From: CAWIHK01 sp963835935
GTDB lineage: Bacteria; Bacteroidota; Ignavibacteria; UBA10030; CAVZMI01
NCBI GenBank assembly: GCA_963835935.1
Contig: CAWIHK010000001.1
Span: 310,001 to 374,000, forward strand
Direction: 5' to 3'
Length of the DNA: 64,000 nt
In this document: positions 18,633-27,950 of the stretch, piece after piece
How the letters are laid out: every line of letters starts with the position of its first letter
Numbering within the stretch: position 1 is the first letter of the stretch
Program-made: the position numbers and the translations under genes
The notes under the pieces: model-generated
The model's database searches: none
The model's input: the letters and a program-made list of their open reading frames with translations, nothing else
What the model was told of the DNA's origin: nothing

Positions 18633-19247
18633 TCAATGGTGAATGATGACTTTTCGATTCTGCATTTGAATTTTATTTTCTGAAAACAATTTAACTGCTT
18701 CCGGGAAAACTTCATGTTCAATGAGTAATATTTTTTCGGCGAGTGATTCCGGTGTTTCATCGTTATCAACGGCAACGCATCGCTGCAACACGATTGGGCC
18801 ATGATCGTACTCTTCATCGACGAGGTGAACAGTCGCGCCGGAAACTTTTGCGCCATAAGCGAGCACTGCTTCATGGACGTGATGCCCGAACATTCCTTTC
18901 CCTCCGAATGAAGGAAGGAGCGCCGGATGAATGTTTAGAATACGATGACGATATTGTTGAACTACTTCTTTCGGAAGCATTTTCATGTACCCGGCAAGAA
19001 GTATAAAATTTACGTTATATTCCTGGAGTGTTGACAGAAGACTATCTGAATATTCTTCATCAGATTTGAAATGAGTTTTGCTGAAGTGGAGAGTTGGAAT
19101 AGAATTTTCACGCGCGAGATCCAACGCACCTGCTGTTGAATTGTTACTCATTACCACTGCGATGTGAGCATTAGTGATATATCCAGTCCGAATCTTTTCG
19201 AGAACCGCTTTAAAATTCGATCCGCGCCCAGAGGCAAAAACTGCTAT
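18633..19247 (-). CDS. purN: Phosphoribosylglycinamide formyltransferase, start codon abnormal
   Basis: PurN adds the formyl group to GAR using 10-formyl-THF. The catalytic region NIHPALLPSFGG and the HxxVDEEYDHGPI segment are intact. The essential N-terminal substrate loop IAVFASGRGSNFKAV is encoded upstream of the first ATG (19157), in the same frame. Yet no ATG, GTG or TTG lies between that segment and the in-frame TAA just upstream. The coordinate given assumes the ATA codon at 19247. One missing base near 19250 would instead join a TTG ACA ATA CG start in another frame to the gene. So this is either a rare start codon or an indel. Confidence 0.85.
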   Translation of the reverse strand: MAVFASGRGSNFKAVLEKIRTGYITNAHIAVVMSNNSTAGALDLARENSIPTLHFSKTHFKSDEEYSDSLLSTLQEYNVNFILLAGYMKMLPKEVVQQYRHRILNIHPALLPSFGGKGMFGHHVHEAVLAYGAKVSGATVHLVDEEYDHGPIVLQRCVAVDNDETPESLAEKILLIEHEVFPEAVKLFSENKIQMQNRKVIIHH

Positions 19248-19387
19248 CTCAAGCGTATTGTCAAACCCCGTTTTTTAATTCTTCAAATTGCTAAAAGGTA
19301 ACGAAAAAAAATTAGGTTGTCAATATAAAACGTTGGAAAATGAGGTGCTTTTAACGGTTTCTTGATGTAAGTTTGAGGATGATGGAG

Positions 19388-20329
19388 TTAAGCTACTGGG
19401 TTTTCAAGTAATTCAATTCCGTTCACGGAAGTGTTCATTCGACATTTTATTCCAAATGGGGGGGTCAATTTTTTTCTTATATGTCCGTGCGCAAAATTAG
19501 TTATAACAGGAATATTAAGATTACTCGTATAATCCGCGAAAATTCGATCGAGTGTAAGGCTTGGTACGTCATTTTTTGGATCACAGTCTAAAAATGAGCC
19601 TAAAATAAGTCCTGCTACGGAATCTAAAATCCCCGACATTTTAAGTTGAACGAACATTCTATCGATTCGATATGGCTCTTCTCCGATTTCTTCTAAATAT
19701 AAAATGCAATGTCGTAAATCGGGCAAATAATCAGTTCCGACAAGTGAAAGCAGAATCGACAAATTTCCCCCAACTAATATTCCTTCACATATTCCTTCTT
19801 TCAATACTTTGATGGGTTGATCTGGTGGGTTGAACAAAATAGTTTTTTCTTCAGAAGAAGTTAAAATTTTCCAGAAACAATTTTTGGTAAATGGGTCAAG
19901 CCCGTCTGCCATTTCAACGGCGACCATCGGCCCCGCAAAACTTATAAGGCCTGATTTTTTAAATAACGCACATTGTAAAGCTGTGAGATCGCTGTATCCT
20001 GTAAAAATTTTTGGATTATTTCTGATAAGACTATAATTAATTCTATCAAGAATTCGAAGCGAACCATAACCACCGCGGAGGGAAAATATTGTTTTGATTT
20101 CTCTGTCTTCAAACATTTGATTAAAATCTAACGCTCGCTCTTCATCTGAACCCGCAAGATAGCCGTCTGATTTATCTACGAACTTCCCAAGTTTGACTCG
20201 AAAGCCGCTTCGTTCAAGAAATCGGACACCTTTTTCGATTCTATCCAATGAGACAGGTGCACTTGCCGGAGCAACTACTCCAATTAAATCGCCTTTTCTC
20301 AAGCGGGCCGGTTTTATAATCGCGTTCAT
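19388..20329 (-). CDS. ldcA: LD-carboxypeptidase (peptidase S66)
   Basis: A 313-aa S66 family protein that removes the terminal D-Ala from cytoplasmic murein tetrapeptides during recycling. The nucleophile Ser is in FTGYSDLTALQ. The charge-relay Glu is in YLEEIGEEPYRIDRM and the His in NFAHGH. The N-terminal RLRKGDLIGVVAPASAP is also typical. It stands alone on the minus strand, 140 nt upstream of purN. MccF-like immunity proteins share this fold, but recycling is more likely. Confidence 0.92.
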   Translation of the reverse strand: MNAIIKPARLRKGDLIGVVAPASAPVSLDRIEKGVRFLERSGFRVKLGKFVDKSDGYLAGSDEERALDFNQMFEDREIKTIFSLRGGYGSLRILDRINYSLIRNNPKIFTGYSDLTALQCALFKKSGLISFAGPMVAVEMADGLDPFTKNCFWKILTSSEEKTILFNPPDQPIKVLKEGICEGILVGGNLSILLSLVGTDYLPDLRHCILYLEEIGEEPYRIDRMFVQLKMSGILDSVAGLILGSFLDCDPKNDVPSLTLDRIFADYTSNLNIPVITNFAHGHIRKKLTPPFGIKCRMNTSVNGIELLENPVA

Positions 20330-20537
20330 GATGCATAATTTTGCAATAAAATATTCTTAACACAAGGATATCTTAAAAAATATTTTGCATCAGAAATCAT
20401 ATTGATGATTATTTAAGGAAGATTGCATTAGTTGATAAATTAATAATTATTAAAGAATGTTTCTCGATTTTGATTTTTCTTTTAACTTTATATCTTGAAA
20501 TTATAAATCAAAGATAGTTTAATTGTGGAGAATAGAA

Positions 20538-20981
20538 ATGGAATCGCGTGTAGAACAAGCTGTAAAGTATTTTTCGCAGGATTATAACTGCGCACAATCT
20601 ATATTCATGGCTTATGGCGTTGGACCAAAACTTACTATTGACCAAGCCAAATTAATTGCAAGCACATTTGGCGGAGGCATGGCACGTGAAGGTGAAGTTT
20701 GCGGAGCTGTTACCGGAGCACTCATGGCGATTGGAATAGCGTTATCACAAAAGAGCAAACAGCTAACTCCCGGTGAATATAAAGAACAAGTTTATGATTT
20801 GTCTCGAAAATTTATGGATCGCTTTCGCGAGTTGCACGGTGCAGTTAGATGCGCTGATCTGCTCGGATTATTGCTGAAGATACCGGAGCAACGCCAGAAA
20901 GCGATAGAGCAAAATCTTATGACTACGCGCTGCCCACAATATGTAAAGAGCGCGGCGGAGATACTCGAAACAATTTTATAG
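20538..20981 (+). CDS. C_GCAxxG_C_C family redox protein
   Basis: About 147 aa with the conserved cysteines of this family: C in YNCAQS (about 19), the core VCGAVTGA (GCAxxG-like, about 57), and later C in VRCADLLG and TRCPQYV. The family is thought to be redox-active or metal-binding and is often near oxidoreductases; the exact reaction is unknown. The frame opens at a TTG at 20523, but GGAG lies at 20527-20530, upstream of the ATG at 20538, so that start is used. Confidence 0.88.
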   Translation: MESRVEQAVKYFSQDYNCAQSIFMAYGVGPKLTIDQAKLIASTFGGGMAREGEVCGAVTGALMAIGIALSQKSKQLTPGEYKEQVYDLSRKFMDRFRELHGAVRCADLLGLLLKIPEQRQKAIEQNLMTTRCPQYVKSAAEILETIL

Positions 20982-21249
20982 GCTCTTAAGATTAGTACAA
21001 TAAAAAAATGTTTTATTTCTAATTATAAGCCCAAGTTCCAAATGACAAGTTTCAAACAAATTCCAAAATTCAAAGGACAAAACGTTTGTGCAGAGTTTTC
21101 TGTTTGTGATTTAGATTTTGTCTTTTGGAACTTGTTTGTCCTAAGAATTCCTTCGAAGGAGTTTGATATTTGGAATTTGTCCCAAAGGGACTCCCCTTGG
21201 AGGAAATTAAGGAATATTTGTAGCGGCTCTGCTACGTTAGGAATTAAAT
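20982..21249. repeat. Intergenic region with small palindromes
   Basis: There is no convincing gene; an open frame here is a shadow of repeats. The region has TCCAAA/TTTGGA-type inverted matches, a perfect palindrome TCCTTCGAAGGA, and a CCAAAGGGACTCCCCTTGG hairpin. Similar small palindromes occur at 32240-32330, so this may be a dispersed intergenic repeat family. An AGGA site for the next gene lies at the end. Confidence 0.4.
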
Positions 21250-21552
21250 ATGATTAAACATATCGTTATGTGGAAAATAAAAGAAGAAGCTGAGGGTAAA
21301 ACAAAAAAAGAAAATCTTCTTGAAGTGAAGAAATTATTGGAAAGCCTTCCGCAAAAAATCGCCGAGATTCAATCGCTCGAAGTCGGCATTAGTGTTGACC
21401 CTTTAGGTTCCGGATACGATTTAATATTGAGTTCAACATTCGACGATCTAGATTCTCTTGAAAAGTACCAGCAACATCCCGAACACATCAAGGTTAGTGA
21501 TTTTATCGGAAAGGTCCGCTCCGAACGGGCTTTCATCGATTATTCTGTGTAG
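21250..21552 (+). CDS. Dabb (stress-responsive alpha/beta barrel) domain protein
   Basis: A 100-aa single-domain protein with the Dabb pattern MIKHIVMWK at the start, a helix (LLEVKKLLESLP), a strand segment (SLEVGISVD), a Tyr-Asp-Leu strand and the LEKYQQHPEHIKV segment. Proteins of this family form dimeric ferredoxin-like barrels; their roles vary and none can be assigned here. Confidence 0.87.
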   Translation: MIKHIVMWKIKEEAEGKTKKENLLEVKKLLESLPQKIAEIQSLEVGISVDPLGSGYDLILSSTFDDLDSLEKYQQHPEHIKVSDFIGKVRSERAFIDYSV

Positions 21553-21612
21553 TCACAAATGTCGATAAGCGGTGGAGTGTTATTTTTGTAGAAAACTTCA
21601 ATGGAAGAAGCA

Positions 21613-23781
21613 TTATTTCGTTCTCATCACAAACACGCCGTTCCAATCTTCGGGCGGCGGATTCATTACATAAAGTCGAGAGCGGTCTCGATAAAGTTGA
21701 GACGGGAAATCGGTGGGATCGAGATTTTTTGACTGAGTAAATAAATCTTCCGATTCTTTAAATTTTCGCTGGCGATAGAGTGCCAATCCTTCGTGGTATA
21801 ATTGAAGAAGCTCTTCTTTTTTCTCAGGCAGTGGATCCGAAGCCTTGCCGATTAATTCATACACGCGGATGGGTTCGGTTTTTCCTTTCACAACAAGAAG
21901 ATCCAATTCTCGGACTCTAATATATTCCCGGGCTTGGAGATATGTCGATTCACTGATCATTATCGATGTCCCGTATTGTTTATTTGCACCTTCCAGGCGT
22001 GACCCAAGATTAACAGAATCGCCCATGACGGTATAATTGAATCGCTCTGCTCCGCCCATGTTTCCAACAACCATTAGACCTGTATTGATACCGACACGCA
22101 TTTTTATCGGCGACTTTCCTTCCGCAATCCATTTTTCCCGCATTGAAATCAGGGCAAGCTGCATTTCCAACGCTGTGAGGCATGCGTTAATTGCGTGTTC
22201 TTTCTGTGGAATCGGAGCGCCCCAAAATGCCATAATAGCATCGCCGACCGACTTGTCGAACGTGCCGTTATTTTGCATGATGATGAACATCATTGCATTC
22301 AAATATTCATTCAATACCGTAACAAGCTCTTCCGGAGTTATTTTCTCGGAAAAAGTAGTGAACTCTTCAATATCACTGAAAAGAACGGTCAACTCGCGTT
22401 GCTCGCCGCCAAGACGAAGTTTTTTCGGATCGGCAATGATTTCGTTAACTACGACAGGGCTAAGATAATGGCCCCACATCTCTTTTATTTTCAGTTTTTG
22501 TTTTCGTTCGTCATAGTAACGGTACGCGCTGGCGCCAAGATAACACGACACTATGGTGAAACATGGACCAACAAATTGCGCAAGGATCGAGTGAGCGATG
22601 AATAGCCAGAGCGTTCCGAAAAACAATCCGGTGATAAAGGCGATTAGAAAAATAATTGCAGCGAGTTCGATGAGGAAGGGATGCTGCGTTTTCCATTTTG
22701 CGATTTTCAAGACTCCGAAAATAATGAGGAAGCCAAGAAGAAAGGTAATGCTGATTTCGATCCACGGCGGCGGATACTGAATATAAAATCCATCCAATAC
22801 ATTTTGGACCATCGTAGCATGAACCTCAACGCCATTTGTCAGGTTGTCGCCTGCACGCGAGCTGTTGTTCAACGGAACGGGGAGAAGATCTTTGAATTCC
22901 GGAAGCGATGAGCCGACGAGAATAATTTTATTTTTAAAAATATTAGTTTTGAGGTAACCAAAGTCCGAATCGTCGAAAGTGTTGATGTCGGTTCCTAGCG
23001 TTAATTCATCTCTTGTTTTGAATTCGTGATCGTCCATGACATCGGAAAACTGCAAATATTTGAATGTGCGCGTCGGGCCGTAATAATTTAGGATCGTTGA
23101 AGTTCCGTCGGAATTCGGTATGGAATGATTTTGAAAGTGAAATGCATGTGAATCGAACGTAAGTTCCGAGTCGGCAGGAATGCCGTAATACGCTTTTAAC
23201 ACTGCTATCGAGAAAGTTGGAACTTGCTTTCCGTTAATGTATGTGAATGGTTGATATCGTCTAAAAATACCGTCACGGTCGTTTCGGATATTCACAATAC
23301 CAATGAGGCTGTCGGCACCATAAAAAATATTATTATAATTATCGGAATATTTTTTGACGGAATATTTACCCATTCCGATGTTAATATCTACTCTTCCACT
23401 GAGGACGATATTTCGATACCGATGGATTACATTCCAAAGAGAATCATAATCGAGCTTTTGTTCAGGCCCGGCCGGAGTATCCCAGATGATATCGAAAGCA
23501 ATTATCTTCGCGCCTGCTCTCTCCAGGTTAGTAATTAAATGAGCGTAATAATTGTATGGCCATGGAAATTTTTTCGGAAGTGCTTTGATTGCGTCGTCGG
23601 AAATTTCAAGAATGATAACATCGGGATTGGATGCCAGATCACGCACGACGCCGCGGGTTTGGAACCGGTAATCGATCGACATCAATTCGAGTTCATTCAG
23701 GAAGGGTAGTTCGAATAATGCCGGATGGGAGACGAGCACAACCATCATCGCAGCTATAGCTGCAAGCGCAATTCTTTTCAT
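21613..23781 (-). CDS. Adenylate/guanylate cyclase with CHASE2 sensor
   Basis: A 722-aa membrane signalling protein. After an N-terminal membrane segment comes an extracytoplasmic CHASE2 domain (about 30-330). Three transmembrane helices follow (about 340-420). A class III cyclase domain (about 450-640) has LFSDIEEFTTFSE with the metal-binding Asp, GDAIMAFWGAP, and GDSVNLGSRLEG. A short TPR-like tail (about 660-710) ends it. It probably makes cAMP in response to an outside signal. The 831-aa outer-membrane protein gene lies directly upstream on the same strand, 38 nt away. Confidence 0.93.
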   Translation of the reverse strand: MKRIALAAIAAMMVVLVSHPALFELPFLNELELMSIDYRFQTRGVVRDLASNPDVIILEISDDAIKALPKKFPWPYNYYAHLITNLERAGAKIIAFDIIWDTPAGPEQKLDYDSLWNVIHRYRNIVLSGRVDINIGMGKYSVKKYSDNYNNIFYGADSLIGIVNIRNDRDGIFRRYQPFTYINGKQVPTFSIAVLKAYYGIPADSELTFDSHAFHFQNHSIPNSDGTSTILNYYGPTRTFKYLQFSDVMDDHEFKTRDELTLGTDINTFDDSDFGYLKTNIFKNKIILVGSSLPEFKDLLPVPLNNSSRAGDNLTNGVEVHATMVQNVLDGFYIQYPPPWIEISITFLLGFLIIFGVLKIAKWKTQHPFLIELAAIIFLIAFITGLFFGTLWLFIAHSILAQFVGPCFTIVSCYLGASAYRYYDERKQKLKIKEMWGHYLSPVVVNEIIADPKKLRLGGEQRELTVLFSDIEEFTTFSEKITPEELVTVLNEYLNAMMFIIMQNNGTFDKSVGDAIMAFWGAPIPQKEHAINACLTALEMQLALISMREKWIAEGKSPIKMRVGINTGLMVVGNMGGAERFNYTVMGDSVNLGSRLEGANKQYGTSIMISESTYLQAREYIRVRELDLLVVKGKTEPIRVYELIGKASDPLPEKKEELLQLYHEGLALYRQRKFKESEDLFTQSKNLDPTDFPSQLYRDRSRLYVMNPPPEDWNGVFVMRTK

Positions 23782-23819
23782 ACAGAGTTAGTGCGATTCC
23801 CCCATTAAATCGAAACTTT

Positions 23820-26315
23820 CTAGAGTTCGAGTTTGTATATCAGACTCGCAATCACGTCGTTTTTCGAACCTGTGTTGCCGGGATTATTTATCAAGTACAA
23901 TTGGAATGCCAGGCTCTGTTGATTCGTTATCATGTACTGTGCCGACCCTTCGTACAATGTTCGTTTGAGATCGCCGAAAGTCGGGCTGATCGATGCGGCA
24001 ACTCTTAATCTCTCTTCCAATAATCGATACGTGCCACTCACGAGAAGTGTCGTATAATCAAATTTATTGGCTTGAATTTCCGGGAGAGTAAAATCCAGAA
24101 CCTGAGAAGGATTTGAATTTGTATTTATTGTCAAACTAACTGTTGTCTGCAAAGGTATTGAATAAAAACTTGTAAGCACAAATGCGAACATATTATTCTT
24201 CGAGTCCAATTCAATTCCATGAAAATTAATTGTATCTCTCGAAGCCCGGTTATCGGTCATAGTTGAAATATTAAAACTAAACGTCGCGTTATGTTTTACA
24301 ACGGCGATGAAATCATATCCGATCTGCCCGAAGATTCGATGGATTTTATCATCCATCATATGTTCACGCCTGAACTCAAGAGTGTCGGTCGCTTCGATGT
24401 TGTTATTTTTGGAATACCCGCCGAAACCTAATGTGACATTCGGGAAATTGAATCTTGGATAATACGCGAGAGAAATATTGTAATTCAAGGATGTCGTCGT
24501 TGCAACCTCCCCACCTTGAAGGTTATCTTTCAATTTTTCGAAACTGCCTGTCAGGAAGAGCGAATTATCGAGCAGGCGCAGACGGTCGAGCAGATTGAAC
24601 CCACGTTCATCATACGGGAGATTTGGTTGGCCGAATGATTGATATTCCCCGCCGCGTGAAAGATACGTTCCCTTTAAATAATTGCCGAAATAATTTAACG
24701 ATAATGCGGTTTCGTACGCCAGAGATCCTTTCTTTGTCGGATCGAGTGGTGAAATATTTTCATTCACGGTGATGAACGGTTTCGCAAAATCGCGCAGTTT
24801 TTTTATGGTACTGGTATCTCCGCCGAATGGTTTTCCATCGCCAAACAGTGAATCGATACGTGCGTCGGTGATGTTGCCGCTTGTGATGTCAGTGTTTACC
24901 ACACTCATTGCCGCTTGGGCATTCAATTGAATTCTTTGATGATCAGCTTTGATAGTGAGATCGGATCCGGCAACTACATTTTCTTCCGGCTGCGGTCCGT
25001 AATTTATAGAACCCATATCATCAATCGAATGCATGTATGTGAATCCGAGCTGGAATGTTTCGCCGCTCCCGAAGCTTGGCCGAATGGCAAAAAGATTTCG
25101 CTTGAATGTACCGGGACCGTATTGGTCGTAATAACCTGAATCGGCTCCTGAAAGCCGTTTCATATTGTTTTCAAGTTGGCTGATCGAAACCGAATCGGCC
25201 GGTACCTTTGCAATAAATGTTCCTTCCACATTACGAAGTATCTGCCCGTAGGTAACATCAACGTTAAAATAATTGAGCAGCAAGCTTCCGGTGATTCCTC
25301 TGACACGCTGTCCGTTTAAAATTATATTCGGGAAAGTGGGATAGGCGTCTCCTAATCCGAGTTTAAGCCAGCTTGTTTCACCGCCGATGTAATAACGATC
25401 TTGAGGTTGACGATAATCTTTCTCTTCGGATGTGAGATGGAGATATGATTGAAAACGAGTATCCGTCCAACCGCCATTTAACCGCACCGTTGCCCTGTTA
25501 TACCATGTGCTTACATCATCGATCGTTTCGTTTCGGCTTTCCAATTCAGCCTGAGCTCCGTAAGCAAATTTATTTTGCTTTGATTCTAAGAACTCTGCCG
25601 ATACTGTTACGAAGGATTGATAGACTGTGTGATAAAGTTCTCCTTTAGTGGTATAGAGTTCAATCTTTAACGAATGAGGTCCATCACGCAGCGTACCTGG
25701 AAAATTTTCAGGAAAATACGAAATCAAGTCGCCGCTGAAGACAGCTTGTTTTGAAACATCAACTTGATCGAGATAAATCTTCGTTGCACTTTTATCGACT
25801 TCCGGACTGGCGTAGATCAACGATATAGAAATAAAAAGATCTTCTTTCGACAGTCGATCGTTTTTTTCCGGACTCAATACAATCACCTCTTTATCCTTTT
25901 CCGATATTCCGCGGACAGAAATTTGTGCAGGACTTGTTCCCGGATTTTGAAGAGGGTAAGTTTCCTTTGTGTTGTTTCGCAATTGCATTTCAATGTAAAA
26001 TTCTGTAAATGGAGGAGTGATGAACGAACCCGGAATAGTTCCGGATGCCGTCGTACCATTAAGCGTCATCTCAATTTGGCGAAACTCACTTTGCCCGAAT
26101 TGCCGGTAGAACAAAGTCATCTGGCTGATATTCGAATTCATGGCTACCTCAACGGTCACCAAGAAATCGTTTCCTTCCACCGCTTGAGTCGATTTAACGG
26201 AAAGTATTTTCCCGATACCTTGTGCCCAACTATTTCCGCTTAAAGACCAGATGGAAAAGAATAAAATGAAGAAGAGGGAAACAACATGACGAGGGACAGC
26301 GACGTTGGTTTTCAT
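23820..26315 (-). CDS. Large predicted outer-membrane protein, 831 aa
   Basis: A signal peptide (hydrophobic VVSLFFILFFSIWSLSGNSWA, about 12-32) leads into an N-terminal immunoglobulin-like region (about 40-240). A long C-terminal part is rich in alternating beta strands with Tyr/Phe/Asn, such as LNYNISLAYYPRFNFPNVTLGFGGYS, and ends in IASLIYKLEL. This fits a beta-barrel outer-membrane protein. I do not recognise a named family. It lies directly upstream of the CHASE2 cyclase and may be co-transcribed. Confidence 0.7.
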   Translation of the reverse strand: MKTNVAVPRHVVSLFFILFFSIWSLSGNSWAQGIGKILSVKSTQAVEGNDFLVTVEVAMNSNISQMTLFYRQFGQSEFRQIEMTLNGTTASGTIPGSFITPPFTEFYIEMQLRNNTKETYPLQNPGTSPAQISVRGISEKDKEVIVLSPEKNDRLSKEDLFISISLIYASPEVDKSATKIYLDQVDVSKQAVFSGDLISYFPENFPGTLRDGPHSLKIELYTTKGELYHTVYQSFVTVSAEFLESKQNKFAYGAQAELESRNETIDDVSTWYNRATVRLNGGWTDTRFQSYLHLTSEEKDYRQPQDRYYIGGETSWLKLGLGDAYPTFPNIILNGQRVRGITGSLLLNYFNVDVTYGQILRNVEGTFIAKVPADSVSISQLENNMKRLSGADSGYYDQYGPGTFKRNLFAIRPSFGSGETFQLGFTYMHSIDDMGSINYGPQPEENVVAGSDLTIKADHQRIQLNAQAAMSVVNTDITSGNITDARIDSLFGDGKPFGGDTSTIKKLRDFAKPFITVNENISPLDPTKKGSLAYETALSLNYFGNYLKGTYLSRGGEYQSFGQPNLPYDERGFNLLDRLRLLDNSLFLTGSFEKLKDNLQGGEVATTTSLNYNISLAYYPRFNFPNVTLGFGGYSKNNNIEATDTLEFRREHMMDDKIHRIFGQIGYDFIAVVKHNATFSFNISTMTDNRASRDTINFHGIELDSKNNMFAFVLTSFYSIPLQTTVSLTINTNSNPSQVLDFTLPEIQANKFDYTTLLVSGTYRLLEERLRVAASISPTFGDLKRTLYEGSAQYMITNQQSLAFQLYLINNPGNTGSKNDVIASLIYKLEL

Positions 26316-26631
26316 CGATTTTCCCGAATTAGTTTACATTCATCGAGACGCATCACCGAAAAAATATAGTATTTTCAATGTTGATTGTCAACAATTTTTG
26401 TCGATTGTAGATTGAGTATGTTGAATTAATCGATCAATAAAGTCCTTCAATTCCGAATTCAAAAATCCCCGCTCCGCCTCGTGTTGATGATAACTCTCAG
26501 GCGGCTTGCCCGCTGAAGTATAGCGAAGGCGGAAGCGAGGCGAGCGATATTCGAAATGACTAATATTACTTTAATTGCCTTCCATTCAAATATTCATTAA
26601 TTTATATAAATTTTGAAGTCCTTCGGGAGAG
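26316..26631. repeat. Intergenic region with REP-like palindromic sequence
   Basis: It separates divergent genes, so promoters for both must lie here. At about 26470-26548 the sequence has GC-rich inverted segments, CTCCGCCTCG against CGAGGCGAGC and GGCGG-CTTGCCCGCTG, unlike the AT-rich flanks. It looks like a REP-type palindromic remnant. No gene is seen. Confidence 0.4.
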
Positions 26632-27426
26632 ATGGTGATCTTAAGCTTCAACGATGTGTCGTTTCGGTACTCCGATCGGCCTGTTCTTCAACATATTTCT
26701 TTTGATATCCAGCCGGGTGAATTTATCGGGCTGGCCGGACCCAATGGTTCCGGGAAGACTACTTTGTTGCGTCTTCTCGTAAATTTACTTAAGCCGTCAT
26801 CGGGTTCGATTGAACTCGATGGGCTCCCGTTATCGAAAATTCCATCACGGCAAATTGCAAGGCGTCTTGCCTATGTGCCTCAGGAACATCATTCGGAATT
26901 TCAATTCAGTGTCCACGAAATTGTTTTAATGGGGAGGACGCCATACTTAAATACATTTGGATTCGAACGCGAAGAAGATTTTGCTGTAGCATCCGAGATG
27001 ATGAAGTTGATGCATATCGATCATTTAGCCGATCACGCGATTGGAGATCTCTCCGATGGAGAGCGCCAGCGTGCCTATCTTGCGCGTGCACTGGTTCAGG
27101 AAGCCGATATTCTTCTTCTTGACGAACCGAATGCACATCTCGACATCGCGCACCAGATAGGAATTTTCTCAATCTTGAAATCTATAAATACCAAGAAACC
27201 ACTGACCGTAGTTTTTGTTGTCCACGATTTAAACCTTGCTTCGCTGTTCAGTCAGCGGATTGTGCTTTTGAAAGATGGTTTTCTCGAAGCGGTTGGGAAG
27301 CCGGATGCCGTGTTGACAGAAAAAATTATTTCACAGGTATTTTCCACAGGCGTTGCGATCGATAAGCATCCGGCTTATGATACGCCGCGTGTAACAATTT
27401 TGCCTCATCAGATAAAAAGTTATTAG
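26632..27426 (+). CDS. ABC transporter ATP-binding protein (FecE/BtuD type)
   Basis: A 264-aa ATPase with Walker A GPNGSGKTT (about 36-44), Q-loop VPQEH, signature LSDGERQR, Walker B ILLLDEPNAHLD and an H-loop in FVVHDLN. Its length and the motif order fit the iron-siderophore/haem/cobalamin importer group. No permease or binding-protein gene is next to it, so its partners lie elsewhere. It opens a plus-strand run with nusB, an MFS gene, lpxH and a PBP gene. Confidence 0.9.
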   Translation: MVILSFNDVSFRYSDRPVLQHISFDIQPGEFIGLAGPNGSGKTTLLRLLVNLLKPSSGSIELDGLPLSKIPSRQIARRLAYVPQEHHSEFQFSVHEIVLMGRTPYLNTFGFEREEDFAVASEMMKLMHIDHLADHAIGDLSDGERQRAYLARALVQEADILLLDEPNAHLDIAHQIGIFSILKSINTKKPLTVVFVVHDLNLASLFSQRIVLLKDGFLEAVGKPDAVLTEKIISQVFSTGVAIDKHPAYDTPRVTILPHQIKSY

Positions 27427-27449
27427 CTGACGAGAAGGATAATAATTAC

Positions 27450-27950
27450 ATGATATCACACCGCCGACATACACGCGAAAAGGTTCTTCAAGCTTTATAC
27501 GCTTACGAAATCGCACGCGACCCGCTCGACCATCTTATAAAAACAATACTCAGCGGACTAGAAGTTAATTCCGAAGCCTTTGATTTTGCAAAAGAACTGC
27601 TTGCGGTTACCATCGAACATCAGACATCCGTCGACGAACTGATAAGAAGCAAAGTGGACAACTGGGATTTTTCAAGAATTGCACTGATCGACCGGATTAT
27701 CATGCGCATGGGAATTGTGGAATTTTTATTTTTTCCCGACATCCCGCCAAAAGTAACCATCGACGAAGCAATTGAAATTGCAAAATGGTATAGTACCGAT
27801 GATAGCGGAAAATTTGTGAACGGCGTTCTTAATGCAGTCCTTGACGATCTGAAACGCGAAGGAGTTTTAAATAAAACCGGACGCGGCCTCATCGGCCTTA
27901 CACTTCCCGAACCAAATGTCCCCCGCACCAAAAGAGGGCGGAAGAAATGA
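27450..27950 (+). CDS. nusB: Transcription antitermination protein NusB
   Basis: A 166-aa protein with the NusB fold signature: SHRRHTREKVLQALYAYE at the N-terminus, DWDFSRIALIDR-like segment and the C-terminal IDEAIEIAKWYSTDDSGKFVNG motif. It binds boxA RNA with S10 in rRNA antitermination. A basic tail (RTKRGRKK) is slightly longer than usual. Its stop overlaps the next start (ATGA). Confidence 0.95.
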   Translation: MISHRRHTREKVLQALYAYEIARDPLDHLIKTILSGLEVNSEAFDFAKELLAVTIEHQTSVDELIRSKVDNWDFSRIALIDRIIMRMGIVEFLFFPDIPPKVTIDEAIEIAKWYSTDDSGKFVNGVLNAVLDDLKREGVLNKTGRGLIGLTLPEPNVPRTKRGRKK

